Of a stretch of 64,000 nt of DNA, positions 1 to 10,625 are shown one piece after another. Position 1 is the first letter of the stretch. Every line of letters starts with the position of its first letter. The stretch comes from Calvatia gigantea. Its lineage: Eukaryota > Basidiomycota > Agaricomycetes > Agaricales > Lycoperdaceae. Position numbers and translations under genes: made by a program. The stretch covers positions 744,001-808,000 of the forward strand of contig JACAAK010000007.1 of the NCBI GenBank assembly GCA_025093985.1, given 5' to 3'. The notes under the pieces are model-generated. The model saw only the letters and a program-made list of their open reading frames with translations. It had not been told where the DNA came from and did not search any database.

Positions 1-227
1 TAGTTCAGCGTTCTCTGAGATATGACTTGTACCAACTACTACGCTCTCACCGGATGTTTCATGTAGTTACTCCATCCGTTCAACCGGATGACCTTAGACA
101 TACTTAAGCATACATACACTCTGTTGTATTCAGTACGCTTAACCACCTTCTGTTCTCTTTCCCTTACTCGCCCTCAAGACTTAGCCAGAGCTGCAACCTG
201 AGGTCTAAACTGACTAAGGTCATAACA
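1..227 (+). repeat. Gypsy-family LTR, 3' part (window edge)
   Basis: The sequence up to 227 ends in CTAAGGTCATAACA and is the reverse complement of the start of the LTR at 9792-10097, with a related copy at 14992-15303. Copia-1 polyprotein sequence begins directly after it at about 231, with no element interior between them, so it is probably a solo gypsy LTR inserted into copia-1. Its left end and left target duplication lie outside the window, so solo status is inferred. Confidence 0.7.
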
Positions 228-806
228 ATTACCCCAGTGTGAACCTTCACCACTGGACAGCATTTTATCATGCACTCCTTCACCAGAAAACAGTCTGCCA
301 CCTTGGGTACCCCCACCTGAGTCACCACCTTTGCATGGAACAACTGTTGAGAAGAAGCCTGAAGATGATAGCAAAGACCGGCAAGTGGATAGGGAAGTAT
401 GGGATCATACAAATGAAGAGTTCCCAATTCCCATTCCCAAGTGTTGTGCTGTTGGTCCAGACCAGGTAGAGCCATGTCATTCTGAACGATAGGGCAGGCC
501 ACCTGTAAAACCTGGTAATACTTATGGAGAGCATCAGCATCCAATTTCTATTGAAAGAGAAATTGATAGAACTCACCAACAAGAGCAGCAGAGGCAAAGG
601 CAGCACATTCATGCCAATGCCCCTCTGGATGAAGTAATCTGTGAGTGGAGAGCTAGGACTAATCATCCTGAATATGTGAGACAGAGGGCTTATGCTGAGC
701 AGTACCCACCACAACCCTTTGATTTACCTCTGTTTCAGCTCCCTCCATGTCCGGAACTGCTGCCAATGCCTGATAATCCACCTTATGATCTGACATCTCA
801 TGATGC

Positions 807-2668
807 ACATTAAAGAGGCAGAAATTGAATACCAAGAGTGATAGGGTTGTACTGCTTAGATTAAGCTGACAGAATAGATATTTAAAGATTTCTGCACAAT
901 ACAAGTTTGTGGGGAGGCAATTTGACAATATGAGGGACAACTCCACAAAATAATGCAAAACGCAATGCATAGAGAACACCAGAATAACCAACTACCTTCA
1001 CTAAGAAGAGTAAAACCAAGTTACACTGTAAAAAGCGCAACTCACATCCCTTATCTAAAAAGCCAACAAGACACAGAACCTTAGGTACTCCCTAAGATTT
1101 ACCTTTATCAAGTCAATGACCAGAAGTACACTGTCCTACACTTGTGATACTCCAAGTACCAGGGTGTAGCGATGCAATACACTCTTAATCTAAGCTCACT
1201 TCACAAGTAAGCCAAGGTCTTCTTCTTAGATTACAAAGGTCTCAACCTTAGCTCAAGTCACTTAATCCAGTTAATCTCAAAAGAACTTATTACTTTGCTT
1301 TGCTCAGGCACAATAGATCACTTCTCACTGTGCTCTGAAGGCTAGACAATGGCTAGTAGATTCCTTGCCACATCCAACACCTCAGAGGGAGTTTATATAT
1401 TATTTGGGTGCTCATTATGACAAGATAATGATTACACAACTAGGAACATATTATCAAGCAAGGTACAAACCAGTAGATTAGATCATGCACCAAGAGAGCC
1501 ACAACCTGTTAAATTAGTGAAACATTGGAAATACAGGAAGATCCTGGGTATCCATTTGTTCTGGGTTGTGTTTTAGTCTGTTCTCTGGGTCTGCATTCTT
1601 CTCTAAATATGTAGAACATCTAAGATTTTGGACATCACATGATGTTATGAACTCATGTATTTACTTAGATAATACAAGTTCTAGAATGCCTTTAAAGACT
1701 AGCTTGTATCTAGACAGACCTAGAACATAGCCAGATTTACCTAGAACTTAATACATATAAATAGCATAGCTTATGTCATAATTCAAAGTCATACCACTTT
1801 GAAGTCGTACAACGTTTTATATACCATATATAGACAAGTAACATATCAATACAGTACAATACAATAGTACACCATTGTAGTATATAAATCCCTCAACTTG
1901 ACCAGTAGACCCTATCATTTCTACTTGGTTAGGTGGAGACTCAATCTATAACTCTTGAAACACACTCTTAAATCCTTGCTCTTAAGATGTTGCTTCTAAA
2001 CTATTAAAAGTGAACTACATAAGACATTAAGGAGTTATACTCTGAGGATTGACCTCTGATCATAAGACTTAAGAATATCTAAAGTAATTACATTACTTCA
2101 ACTATTCTTTGAGCCTTCGAGAAGGAGTCCCCTTTGATATCATCTTTGGATAGATATCGGGTAGAATTAGAACAAATTCTATCTCACCATAACACATGAA
2201 CTGCTCTCCTATATGTCCCCATGGATTGTATACAAACGCATCCATACATGTCATTAGTGCTGAGTGAGGTTTGTTAATCTAACAACAGTGGCATTTCCTC
2301 ATGAACACACCAATCATCCTTTTAGATTAAGCACATCAGACTTATTTCTCGAGTCTAGACTCATTGGAGGGGTCCCATAGCTCTATATAGATGCATTGGA
2401 ATGGTTTTACTGCCTGGTCTGGCTGGAATCATGACTGGTCATATGGTACACTGTTAGAATTGCTTTTAGTTAAGCACAGTGGTCACCCCATAGCCACTGC
2501 TATCTGTCATCAATGGCCATAGTGTTCTACAGTGATCGAGTACTCTTTTATTATACTGTTGGGCTCTTAGATTAGGTTGTACTACTACAGGAAGGTTCAA
2601 TGTAATTGTTAGATTAGGCTTGTATGCCTTAGATTAGTAATTTTCAAGTGTGAAAATGGCTTTGCCAT
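807..2668. mobile_element. Unidentified insertion inside copia-1
   Basis: Copia homology stops near 806 (equivalent to copia-2 about 13050) and resumes near 2669, so about 1.86 kb is inserted between the linker and the RT. Of this, 1643-2194 is a solo LTR. The remaining 1.3 kb (807-1642 and 2195-2668) is AT-rich, CpG-poor, has no credible ORF and matches nothing else in the window that I can see. It may be a non-autonomous element or the eroded remnant of an older one. The ends are approximate because the flanks have decayed. Confidence 0.5.
1643..2194 (+). repeat. Solo LTR A1, 5-bp TSD CATGA
   Basis: A 552-bp LTR beginning TGTTATGAAC and ending CACCATAACA, with the usual TG...CA termini and an inverted TGTTAT/ATAACA. 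It is flanked by CATGA at 1638-1642 and again at 2195-2199, a perfect target-site duplication. No internal element sequence is present, so it is a solo LTR left by LTR-LTR recombination. Related copies lie at 4567-5094 and 8107-8654. Confidence 0.92.
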
Positions 2669-4387
2669 TACAATGTGACATGGATATTGATAGGCTTGTC
2701 ACTGAGGGAGGAGTAAGGTTAATTGATTTCTTGATATAGACAGTTCATAATACCACACGCAGAGAGCCTGAAACTTTCCATGACATGCTTAAGCTTCCTG
2801 AGCCAGTCAAGGCAAAATGGATGGCTGCATGTATTGAGGAACTTGATGTGTTGAAGAAATGCAGAGTGTACAAATTGGTAAATTTACCAAAAGGAAGGAG
2901 GATGGTGAAAAACTGTTGAGTCTTTCTTGAAAAGTCTGATGGCTGCCTGTGAGCTCGCTTAGTTGCAAAGGGATTCTCACAAGTTGAAGACATCAACTAT
3001 AACAAGTTATTTTCTCCAGTTGTCTGCTACGAGTCTGCAGACATAAGCTTTGCACTTGCTGCAATCCACAATTGGGATATGCATAGTATTGATGTAAAAA
3101 CTGCCTACTTATATGGCAAACTGGATAAAGAGATCTACATAGAATAGCCTGAAGGATTTCAACTTCCCAGGCAAGAGGGGAAAGTGTGGAAACTTAAGTG
3201 TGCCATATACAGCCTTAAACAGGCTGGCTGCCAGTGGTGGAAGGAATTGCACCAATCTATGATTGAGCTGGGATTCACCTGCTGTAAATCCAACTATGCT
3301 GTGTATTTTTACAGACATCCAAAGACCAATGAGCTGATAGTCACCATTGTCTACATTGATGACATAAATTTCTTGGGTCCAAAGAATTCCCCCATCCTCA
3401 AAGAATTGAAGGGAAATTTCACTAAAAAGTGGGAATGCAGAGACCATGGTCCCTGTGAAGAATTTCTTGGGATGAAAATCTCAAGGAATTGCTCCAAGTG
3501 ACAGGTCTTCATCCAGCAGGTCAAATACCTGGATAAGATTCTTGCATGCTTCCAGGTTCTGCAGTCAGCCATAGCTAAGATGCCATTGCCTGCTGGCTTC
3601 CAGTTCATGATAAACAAGGAGACTGCTTCTGCCCCCTTCTATCAGAAGTACCAACAATTGGTTGGTTCTTTGATATACTTAATGATCAGTACTAGGCCTG
3701 ACATAGCCTTTGCTATAGTTAAGCTGGTGCAACATACTGCTAACCCCGCACCCAAGCACTATCGTGCTGGAATTCATGTACTAAAGTACTTGTCCATGAC
3801 AAGAAACTATATATTGAAATATGAAGGCAATACTGGGAAACTGACAGTGATGTTGGAATGCCTCAGTGACTCAGATTGGGCTCAAGATACTAAAACCCAC
3901 TAATCTGTTTCAGGAAATGTCTGTATGCTCATGTCCAGTGCTATTACCTGGACTTCACAGTGACAGAAGATAGTTTCACTTTCATTTACCAAGGCAGAAT
4001 ATAAAGAACTGTCTGAGGCTTCATGACAAGTGAAATGGCTGTCACAGCTTCTGGAGGAGCTCAGTATAGAGCACCCAACTCCTATTCTCTACAGTAACAA
4101 TGATAGGCCCAAATTCTGGACTGAAAATCCCATTGTTGAAAAACAGTCAAAGTACATGGATATTCATTACCACTATATGTGAGAATTAGTTGAGGAGGGT
4201 ATTATTATTATTGGTGATGTGTCTTCACAAGACAATCCTGCCAATATCTTTAGGAAGAATCTTGGCATAACCAAAATAAACCTCTTCCGTCCTGAGTTAG
4301 GACTTATTTTTGGTTCCAACATCGAAGCTTGGGATAAAGCCGCTTGATCATTGAAGTGTTGATCTCCCTTCCTCAAGTGAGGAGGAG

Positions 4388-5334
4388 TGTTGAATCTCAA
4401 TCTGTACTACTATGTTGGTTCAGTCTATTCATAGCTGAAATGGGTCTTGAGTACTTCACTATTAGAAGCAAGATAACAAGCTATGGACACAGTACTAGAC
4501 CACACTCTAGGTTGCTGGCTATAGAGTCTATTAGATACATGTGTAGTACACATTATGCTCTGTATATGTTATGAATATGACTATTTACTTAGATAATACA
4601 AGTTCTAGAATGCTCTTAGACTAGAACATACCTAGACTATGCCTAGAACTTAATACACATAAATAGAACAACTTATATAATAATTCAAAGTTGTACCACT
4701 TTGAAGTCGTACAACTTTAATATACCATATCTAGACAAGTAACATACCAATACAGTACAATACAGTAGCATACTGCTGTAGTATATAAACCCCTCAACTT
4801 GACCAGTAGACTCCATTGTTTCTACTTGGTTAGGTGGAGACTCAATCTATAACTCTCTTAACACTCTCTTATAATCTGAACTTAAGATGTTACCTCTGAA
4901 CTATTGAGCTTACTTTATAAGACGTTATAAGAGTTATCTATTAAAGGACAAGATGACTGATCTAAGACATTAGAATATCCAAAGTAGTTGTAATACTTTG
5001 ATATTCTAAGCCTTCGAGAAGGAGTCCCCTTTAATATCACAACTGCCTGTAGATATCAGGTCAACTTAGGATAAAAGTTGATCTCACTATAACAGTATAT
5101 GCTACTGGCAGATAAGACCTCACCTGAATAGGTAGAACAGCACACAGACCAGGGACTTTACATATATAAGACCTATGTAGTATGTGTATATTCCTTAGAC
5201 AATTAAGTCTTTCCTTCATCCTGCCTCTATGATATCCATTAGCTACTGTCTATAACCAACACCTCAACAATCCCAGTGAGTATGACTACCCTCCACTACT
5301 AGCACATGGCTACTGTAGTGTACTCATCTCAACA
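4388..5334 (+). repeat. Copia-1 3' LTR, split by a solo LTR
   Basis: Begins TGTTGAATCTC just after a purine-rich GGAGGAG tract and ends CATCTCAACA. It is homologous to the intact 409-bp LTR of copia-2 at 14567-14975. Solo LTR A2 plus its duplicated 5 bp accounts for the excess length. The sequence right of 5334 is the integrase region of gypsy-1, so copia-1 appears to have inserted into that element. Confidence 0.85.
4567..5094 (+). repeat. Solo LTR A2, 5-bp TSD GTATA
   Basis: A 528-bp member of the same LTR family as A1, with ends TGTTATGA and CACTATAACA. GTATA flanks it at 4562-4566 and 5095-5099. It sits inside the copia-1 3' LTR: the copia LTR sequence CTGTATA on its left continues as TGCTACTGGCAG on its right, as in the uninterrupted copia-2 LTR. 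Confidence 0.92.
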
Positions 5335-5790
5335 ACACTTCCTCTTCTCCTGTTGGGTTTATTCCTGGTTTGTCATGTTCTACTGGTTCTACTGGTACTT
5401 TGGGGTTTCCAGTCTCACTATGAGTCATATCATTTTGTGAAGCAATCAACAACAACTAGTATTGCATCTTTCCTTTTTGATTCTGGTAAAGGTCCAATTA
5501 TATTGATGCTAATCTCTTTTCAAGGTCTATTTGGTGTTGGGAGAGGGTGTAGTGGCGATTTGAGCAGTGTTGTTCTTGTTTTGTTTCTCTGATAAGCTTG
5601 ATATCCTCAGATGTATCTTTTTACATCTTTCTGTATGGTTGGCCACCAATAATCATGGCTGATTAGCTCCATCATTCTGTGTTGTCCAGGGTGTCCTGCA
5701 TCTGGGATGTCATGGTACTGTTCCAGAATTTCTTCTTATAGCTTCTAATCTGGTGGCACATATGCATTGTTTTGTTTGTAGACTACTTCT
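5335..5790 (-). pseudogene. Gypsy-1 integrase zinc-binding region, truncated
   Basis: The minus-strand translation around 5640-5760 includes EQYHDIPDAGHPGQHRM, followed by WWP, matching the HH part of the H2C2 zinc-binding domain at the start of gypsy integrases. Further stop-interrupted sequence follows toward 5590. The DDE catalytic core is not present because copia-1 begins at 5334. Confidence 0.65.
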
Positions 5791-7300
5791 TCATCCTTGG
5801 TGAGTTCTGATTCTTCCTTCTGTAGCTCTGTGAGGACTGCTGTTTCATGTCGGGGGTTTTTTTGTATCTTCTCTAAGAATATTGGTTCAATGAATAGTTT
5901 GGCTCACAATAGAACTATGTTGTTGGTGTTCTTGGTTTGTAGCCAGCTTTCCCATATCATGGTGACTAGTTTGTCTTCTGGTTCCTCTGGTATTTGGTAG
6001 ATTCAGGACAATAGGTCAGCTTTTGTGTTTGTCTTTCCTGGCATATATTGCAATGTGAAATTATAATCTTGTAGCCACAGATACCATTGGGCCTGATGTC
6101 CATTTAGCTTTTGTGGTTCCTGGTAGTACTTTAGGTTTTCATGGTCTGTCTATATTTCAAATTTTTCTTTGGCATCTAGTAGGTAGTGTCTCCATTCCTT
6201 CAAGGCATGGACAATAGCTAGCAGTTCTTTGTCATAGATTTTATAGTTATGCTCAGCTGGTGATAATGTCCATGATGTGAAGGCAATTGGGTGCCATTTG
6301 TCTTCTTGTAGTTGTGATAATATGCCTCTTAATGCGTAGTCTGAAGCATTGACTTCTACTCAGAATTGACCTTGACTTTGTGGCAGTGTTAAGACTGGTT
6401 CTTCAGTGATGCACTTCTTTAGTTCATTAAATGCAGTTTGGTGTTCTTGGTTCCATTCCCATGTGGCTGCCCCTTTGAGCTTGTTTAGTGGTCCTGTGAT
6501 TCTGCTGAAGTTTCTGATGAAACATTGGTAGTAATTGGCAAATCCTAGGAATCTTTCTATTTCTTTGGTGCTTTTTGGCTCAGGCCAATCCCATACTGCT
6601 TTGACTTTTCCTTCTTCCATCTCAATTCATCCATGTCCTACTCTGACTCCTAGCATTGGGATTTCTTTAGCATCGAATATGTATTTGGTTCATTTGAAAC
6701 ATAGGTTGTACTAGTTTGCTTGCTCTAGGAACTGTACTGTCCATTCCTTTAGTTGTTTTTTCATGTTGCCTGGGATTGTGAAGTCATCCATATAATTCAT
6801 GATATTTCCATTCTGTAGAAGGTCACAGAAAATGCTTGTCATTATTTGGGAGAAGGTCCCCAGCCAATTACTAAGGCTGAAATATATGACTGTTGGTTCA
6901 AAGAGTTCTTCATTGGTGAGAAATGTGGCTTTCCATTCATCCCCTTCTTTGATTCTGACATTGTTATATCCCCAGATAATATCCAGTTTGTTGAAGTATT
7001 TTGCTTTACCCAGCTTGTTGATTACTTTGCCAATTCTTGGTAGCAGGGTTTTGTCTTTGATTACTACATTGTTTAGTCATCTGTAGTCTTGAATTAGCCT
7101 TTTGGAACTGTCTTTCTTGGGAATGAAGAAGGTTGGTGCTGCATATGGGGATTTTGATAGCCTTATTTATCCAGACTCAAGGTTTTTTCTGATGAATGCT
7201 CTGAGTTTGTCTTATTCTTTGACCATCATGTTGTACATTCCAGCACTTATCTCTTTCAGGACATCTTCTGTTAGGATTATTTTGTGGTCCCATTCAGTTC
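5791..7300 (-). pseudogene. Gypsy-1 reverse transcriptase and RNase H, decayed
   Basis: The minus-strand RT includes a KLD...WGYNNVRIKEGDEWKATF block (about 7000-6930), the catalytic YMDD box (6794-6783), and the RT/RNase H junction with ERFLGFANYYQCFIRNFS (6620-6360). RNase H features follow: NASDYALRG near 6340, YDKELLAIV near 6230, and the LQYMPGKTN segment near 6040. Several stop codons and frameshifts separate these blocks, so no functional polyprotein can be made even though the YMDD residues survive. Confidence 0.8.
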
Positions 7301-7487
7301 ATTCTGGGAGTTTGTTGAATGTTGTTTTGTTGAACAAGTACATGAACAGCTGTACATAGTCAAGCAGGTCTTCTGGTTTGGTTGGGTCTAGTTCATCTTC
7401 TTCCCATAAGTCCTCTGTAGTGGTCATACTTCATATTTGGTCTGTGATGCAGATGTTTTGGTGTGGAAACTGGCAGTTTGGTGGGCA

Positions 7488-7868
7488 TCAAGTGAATTTG
7501 ATTTCTCTGTTATCCCAATCTACTTCTGGGTTGTGCTTGACTAGCCAATTGTGTCCTAGAAAAACCTCTGCTTGGTCTTGTAATTGTATGACTGAGGCTT
7601 CGATTCTTTCTTTGTGTTCTTGGATCTCCATATTGATAATAGCCATTTCCATTACTTTTCCTCCTTGGTTTGGTGTTCCATCTGCATTTAGTACCAGAAT
7701 TTGTTGTCCTAATTTTTGGGTAGGGATTCTTTCTTCATCAACTAGTTTTCTGCTGATACTGCTAGTGGTGTATCCTGAGTCTATGATCATGTTCACTGTG
7801 ATTTCTTTCTTTGCCATTTGTATTTTTCCTTTTAGGTTCAGTTCATGCTTTTGTTTCTGAGGAATCAT
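7488..7868 (-). pseudogene. Gypsy-1 aspartic protease segment
   Basis: The 126-codon open stretch contains VNMIIDSGYTTSSIS, the DSG form of the retropepsin active site, followed by a FLGHNWLVKHNPEVDW segment typical of fungal gypsy polyproteins. It lies between gag and RT as expected. It is only an open fragment of a broken element. Confidence 0.75.
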
Positions 7869-7989
7869 GTAGAATTTGTCTGATATCCTAGATACAAGCT
7901 TCTTGACTCTTGAGGTAGCACCTACTTGGAGTCCTCAGAAAAATCCTTCTTCTCTTCTGTTTCGACTTCTTCTACTCCTTGGACTTGTA

Positions 7990-9645
7990 TTTTCTTGGGT
8001 GTAGTGCAAGTTTTGGCTATGTGGCCCATTTTTCTGCAGTTGTAGCATGTCAACCCCTTGGGTTTCTTGCAATTCTTGGCAATGTGGCTGAAAATGCCAC
8101 AGTTGTTGTTATAGTGAGATAGAATTTGTTCTAATTCTACCCAATATCTATCCGCAGATGATATCAAAGGGGACTCCTTCTCAAAGGCTCAAAGAATAGA
8201 CAAAGTAATACAACTACTTTGGATATTCTTAAGTCTTTACGATCAGAGGTCAATCCTCAGAGTATAACTCCTTAACGTCTTATGCAGTACACCTTAATAG
8301 TTTAGAAGCAACGTCTTAAGAGCAGAGTATAAGAGTGTGTTAAGAGTTATAGATTGAGTCTCCACCTAACCAAGTAGAAACGATAGAGTCTACTGGTCAA
8401 GTTGAGGGGTTTATATACTACATCAGTGTGCTATTGTATTGTACTGTATTGATATGTTACTTGTCTATATATGGTATTTAAATGTGGTACAACTTCAAAG
8501 TGGTATGACTTTGAATTATGACATAAGCTGTACTATTTATATGTATTAAGTTCTAGGTAAGTCTGGCTACATTCTAGGTCTGTCTAGATACAAGCTAGTC
8601 TTTGAAGGCGTTCTAGAACTTATATTATCTAAGTAAATACGTGAGTTCATAACAGTTGTAGCATTTTGGTTCTCCTTTGTCATTGAAGATGTGGTGTCTG
8701 CTTCCTATCTCCATGGGTTCCCCCAGTCCTCCATATGTGGTTCTGGTGCTGGTCTTTCTATTTCTGTGGTACTCAGATGCCTCATATCCTTGTCTGATAG
8801 AGAGTATGGCTTCCTTCTATTCAGCATAAGTGTCTAGTCTGGCAATGGGCAGGTACCCAGTAATTGTGTGGATGATATCCTGTCTGGCATTTTTCTTGAG
8901 TAAAAATATAGTGTGTTTGTTGTCAGTTTTTGCCTTGCTTCATAAGACTTTGAATTCAATCAAGTAGTCAGCAGTGTTTTTGTTACCCTGTTTGAATTTC
9001 TCAATTTGCCATTCAGCCTTGCTGTTTAAGGCATTATCTGAGAACATTTTCCTAAAGTCTTCTGAAAATTTCACCCAGTCTACTAAGTCTTCAGAGTCTA
9101 AGATTATCAGTGCTTTCATGGCAGCATATGCTCCTGCTGTTCCTCCTTGCAGCCTGGCTAAGACCACTATGGCCTTGTCATCTACTGAGACTATCTTGTT
9201 AAATTTCATAAAGAGCATTATTGCTCTTCACCAATCATCGAATTTGGTGTGGGTGCCATCAAAGAATCCTGGGTCTGGCACTAAGCCTTTTCCACTGGGT
9301 GTTGCTGCAGGTACTATGGTGTTGTTGGTCATGTCTGAGTTGGTGTCTGAGCTGGTGCTTGAATCTGTTTCTGTTTTTTCTGAGCTTGATTTGTCTGATT
9401 TCTCCTATTCTTGTGCTGGGTTCTCCTGGTATGTTAACTCTTCTTCTGCTCAAGTTGAGTTCATTTAGAAGTTCTGATAATACTTTTTCTTCCCTTATTG
9501 GATTTGCTCTGGATTCATTGTGTGTTTGTTCTATTGGTTCTTTAAGTACTTCAGGCTTTCCTGTCTCTTCTTTGTCTGATGTTTCTGACTCATTGTCTAT
9601 AACTTTGAGGTTCAGTTCTCTGTATTTGTCTGGGTTTGAGCTCAT
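7990..9645 (-). pseudogene. Gypsy-1 gag with two CCHC knuckles, split by a solo LTR
   Basis: The acidic gag N-terminus starts near 9645. A capsid-like segment with AEWQIEKFKQGNKNTADYL lies at about 8950-9015. Two zinc knuckles follow: one complete (CYNCRKMGHIAKTC, about 8050-8005) and one whose first residues are right of solo LTR A3 and whose remainder is left of it. Frameshifts near 9260 and elsewhere break the frame. Gag would coat element RNA in virus-like particles, but this copy is dead. Confidence 0.8.
8107..8654 (-). repeat. Solo LTR A3 (minus orientation), 5-bp TSD GTTGT
   Basis: A 548-bp third copy of the A-family LTR, reverse-oriented relative to A1 and A2. It begins TGTTATAGTGAG and ends GTTCATAACA on the plus strand. 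GTTGT is duplicated at 8102-8106 and 8655-8659. It lies in gypsy-1 gag exactly within the first zinc knuckle. Confidence 0.92.
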
Positions 9646-9791
9646 ATACTAGCTTCTGGGTTGTTGTTTGTTGGTCCTATGATTGTACTGTGACAAACAA
9701 CTGGAGGATCGTACATCCTCTCTGAACTCAATGGATCTATAGGCCTATTTCAGCCTATTCTCTGCAAGGTGAGGTAGGACACTTAACCAAA

Positions 9792-10097
9792 TGTTATGAC
9801 CTTAGTCTGAGTAAACCTCAGGTTGCAACTTGGGCTAAGACTTGAGGGTGAGTAAGGGGAGGAGAATGAGGTGGTTAAGCATACTGAATACAGAAGGATG
9901 TATGTACACTTAAATATGAAGAGACATCCAGTTAAATGGATGGAGTTAATTACATGAAATGTCTGATAGTAATGGCATGATAGTTGTATGAGTCAATACT
10001 CAGAGATTGCTAAGACACTAATAGGTGAAACAGGTACAAGATAGGATGAGATGGAGACAAGTACAGAGGTATGATAGGAACAGTGGAAATCACAACA
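9792..10097 (-). repeat. Gypsy-1 5' LTR
   Basis: A 306-bp LTR with plus-strand ends TGTTATGACC and AATCACAACA. Just left of it the plus strand reads CTTAACCA followed by AA. On the minus strand this is the LTR end, a 2-nt spacer and TGGTTAAG, the position and form of a tRNA primer-binding site. Related LTRs are at 1-227 and 14992-15303. Confidence 0.8.
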
Positions 10098-10625
10098 CCT
10101 ATTGGGGTAATCAATGGATCAATAGCTCATACCTCAGTATTGCATATTATTGCAATCAATGATCTACCTACACTCTAATCAGCACATTATATCACCACTT
10201 AATAAAATACCAACATATTACATGCCATCCCAAGAGTGTAATCTGTATCAAGGAAAGCCAAAATGCCATCCTGAGACAAAGGCAAGGAGAAGGAAATCCC
10301 AACTGAACAAAGATGAAAATATATTACAGCTGCTCCCAAAGAACTGCCCCCCCTTCAAATACCAGCTAAACTGCATGATATTCTGCCACACTAAAACCCT
10401 CTGCCAAGGACTTACCCAGCTAGAGTATACAATCCACCAGTTACTAGGTCAAAAGCAAGACAAGTAACTTTCCAAGAACCAGTTACCCTAGCTTCCCCAT
10501 TCCCACCACCTCTCACTGAATCAAGCCTCTCAGATCTAGAGGATACCCCAACCCCATCTCCCCTTTCTGAACCCTCACACCTATCAGAAGCATTTGATTC
10601 TAACCAATCACCACCTGAAACTCCA
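10098..10625 (+). mobile_element. Low-CpG leader upstream of the copia-2 coding region
   Basis: AT-rich and very CpG-poor, with a Pro/Ser/Thr-rich open stretch from about 10480 (PFPPPLTESSLSDLEDTPTP) that runs in frame into the copia-2 polyprotein. It is probably the degraded gag-side end of copia-2. No 5' copia LTR like 14567-14975 is found here, so the 5' end of copia-2 is missing or displaced by gypsy-1. Confidence 0.45.

Larger units (their letters stand above)
231..5334 (+). mobile_element. Copia-1: decayed Ty1/copia retrotransposon, 5' part outside the window
   Basis: Decayed copy of the same family as copia-2. Homology to the copia-2 polyprotein runs from the Pro-rich linker after the integrase (about 240-800), through reverse transcriptase (about 2690-3640) and RNase H (to about 4340), to a 3' LTR (4388-5334). 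Many in-frame stops and small indels are present. The RT box reads YIDD at 3352-3363 where copia-2 has YVDD. Differences from copia-2 are dominated by CG to TG or CA, which turns Arg codons into Cys, Gln or stop. The element is interrupted by an unidentified insert (about 807-2668) and by solo LTRs at 1643-2194 and 4567-5094. It is not coding. Its 5' LTR, gag, protease and most of integrase must lie left of the window. Confidence 0.85.
5335..10097 (-). mobile_element. Gypsy-1: decayed Ty3/gypsy retrotransposon, minus strand
   Basis: Reading on the minus strand the order is LTR (10097-9792), a putative primer-binding site beside 9789, gag (about 9645-7990), protease (7868-7488), RT and RNase H (about 7300-5790) and the H2C2 start of integrase (about 5760-5335). 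This order of RT before integrase identifies Ty3/gypsy. The element has many stops and frameshifts and is CpG-poor. Integrase is cut at 5335 by copia-1, so its catalytic core and the 3' LTR are presumably left of the window. Solo LTR A3 interrupts gag. Confidence 0.85.
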
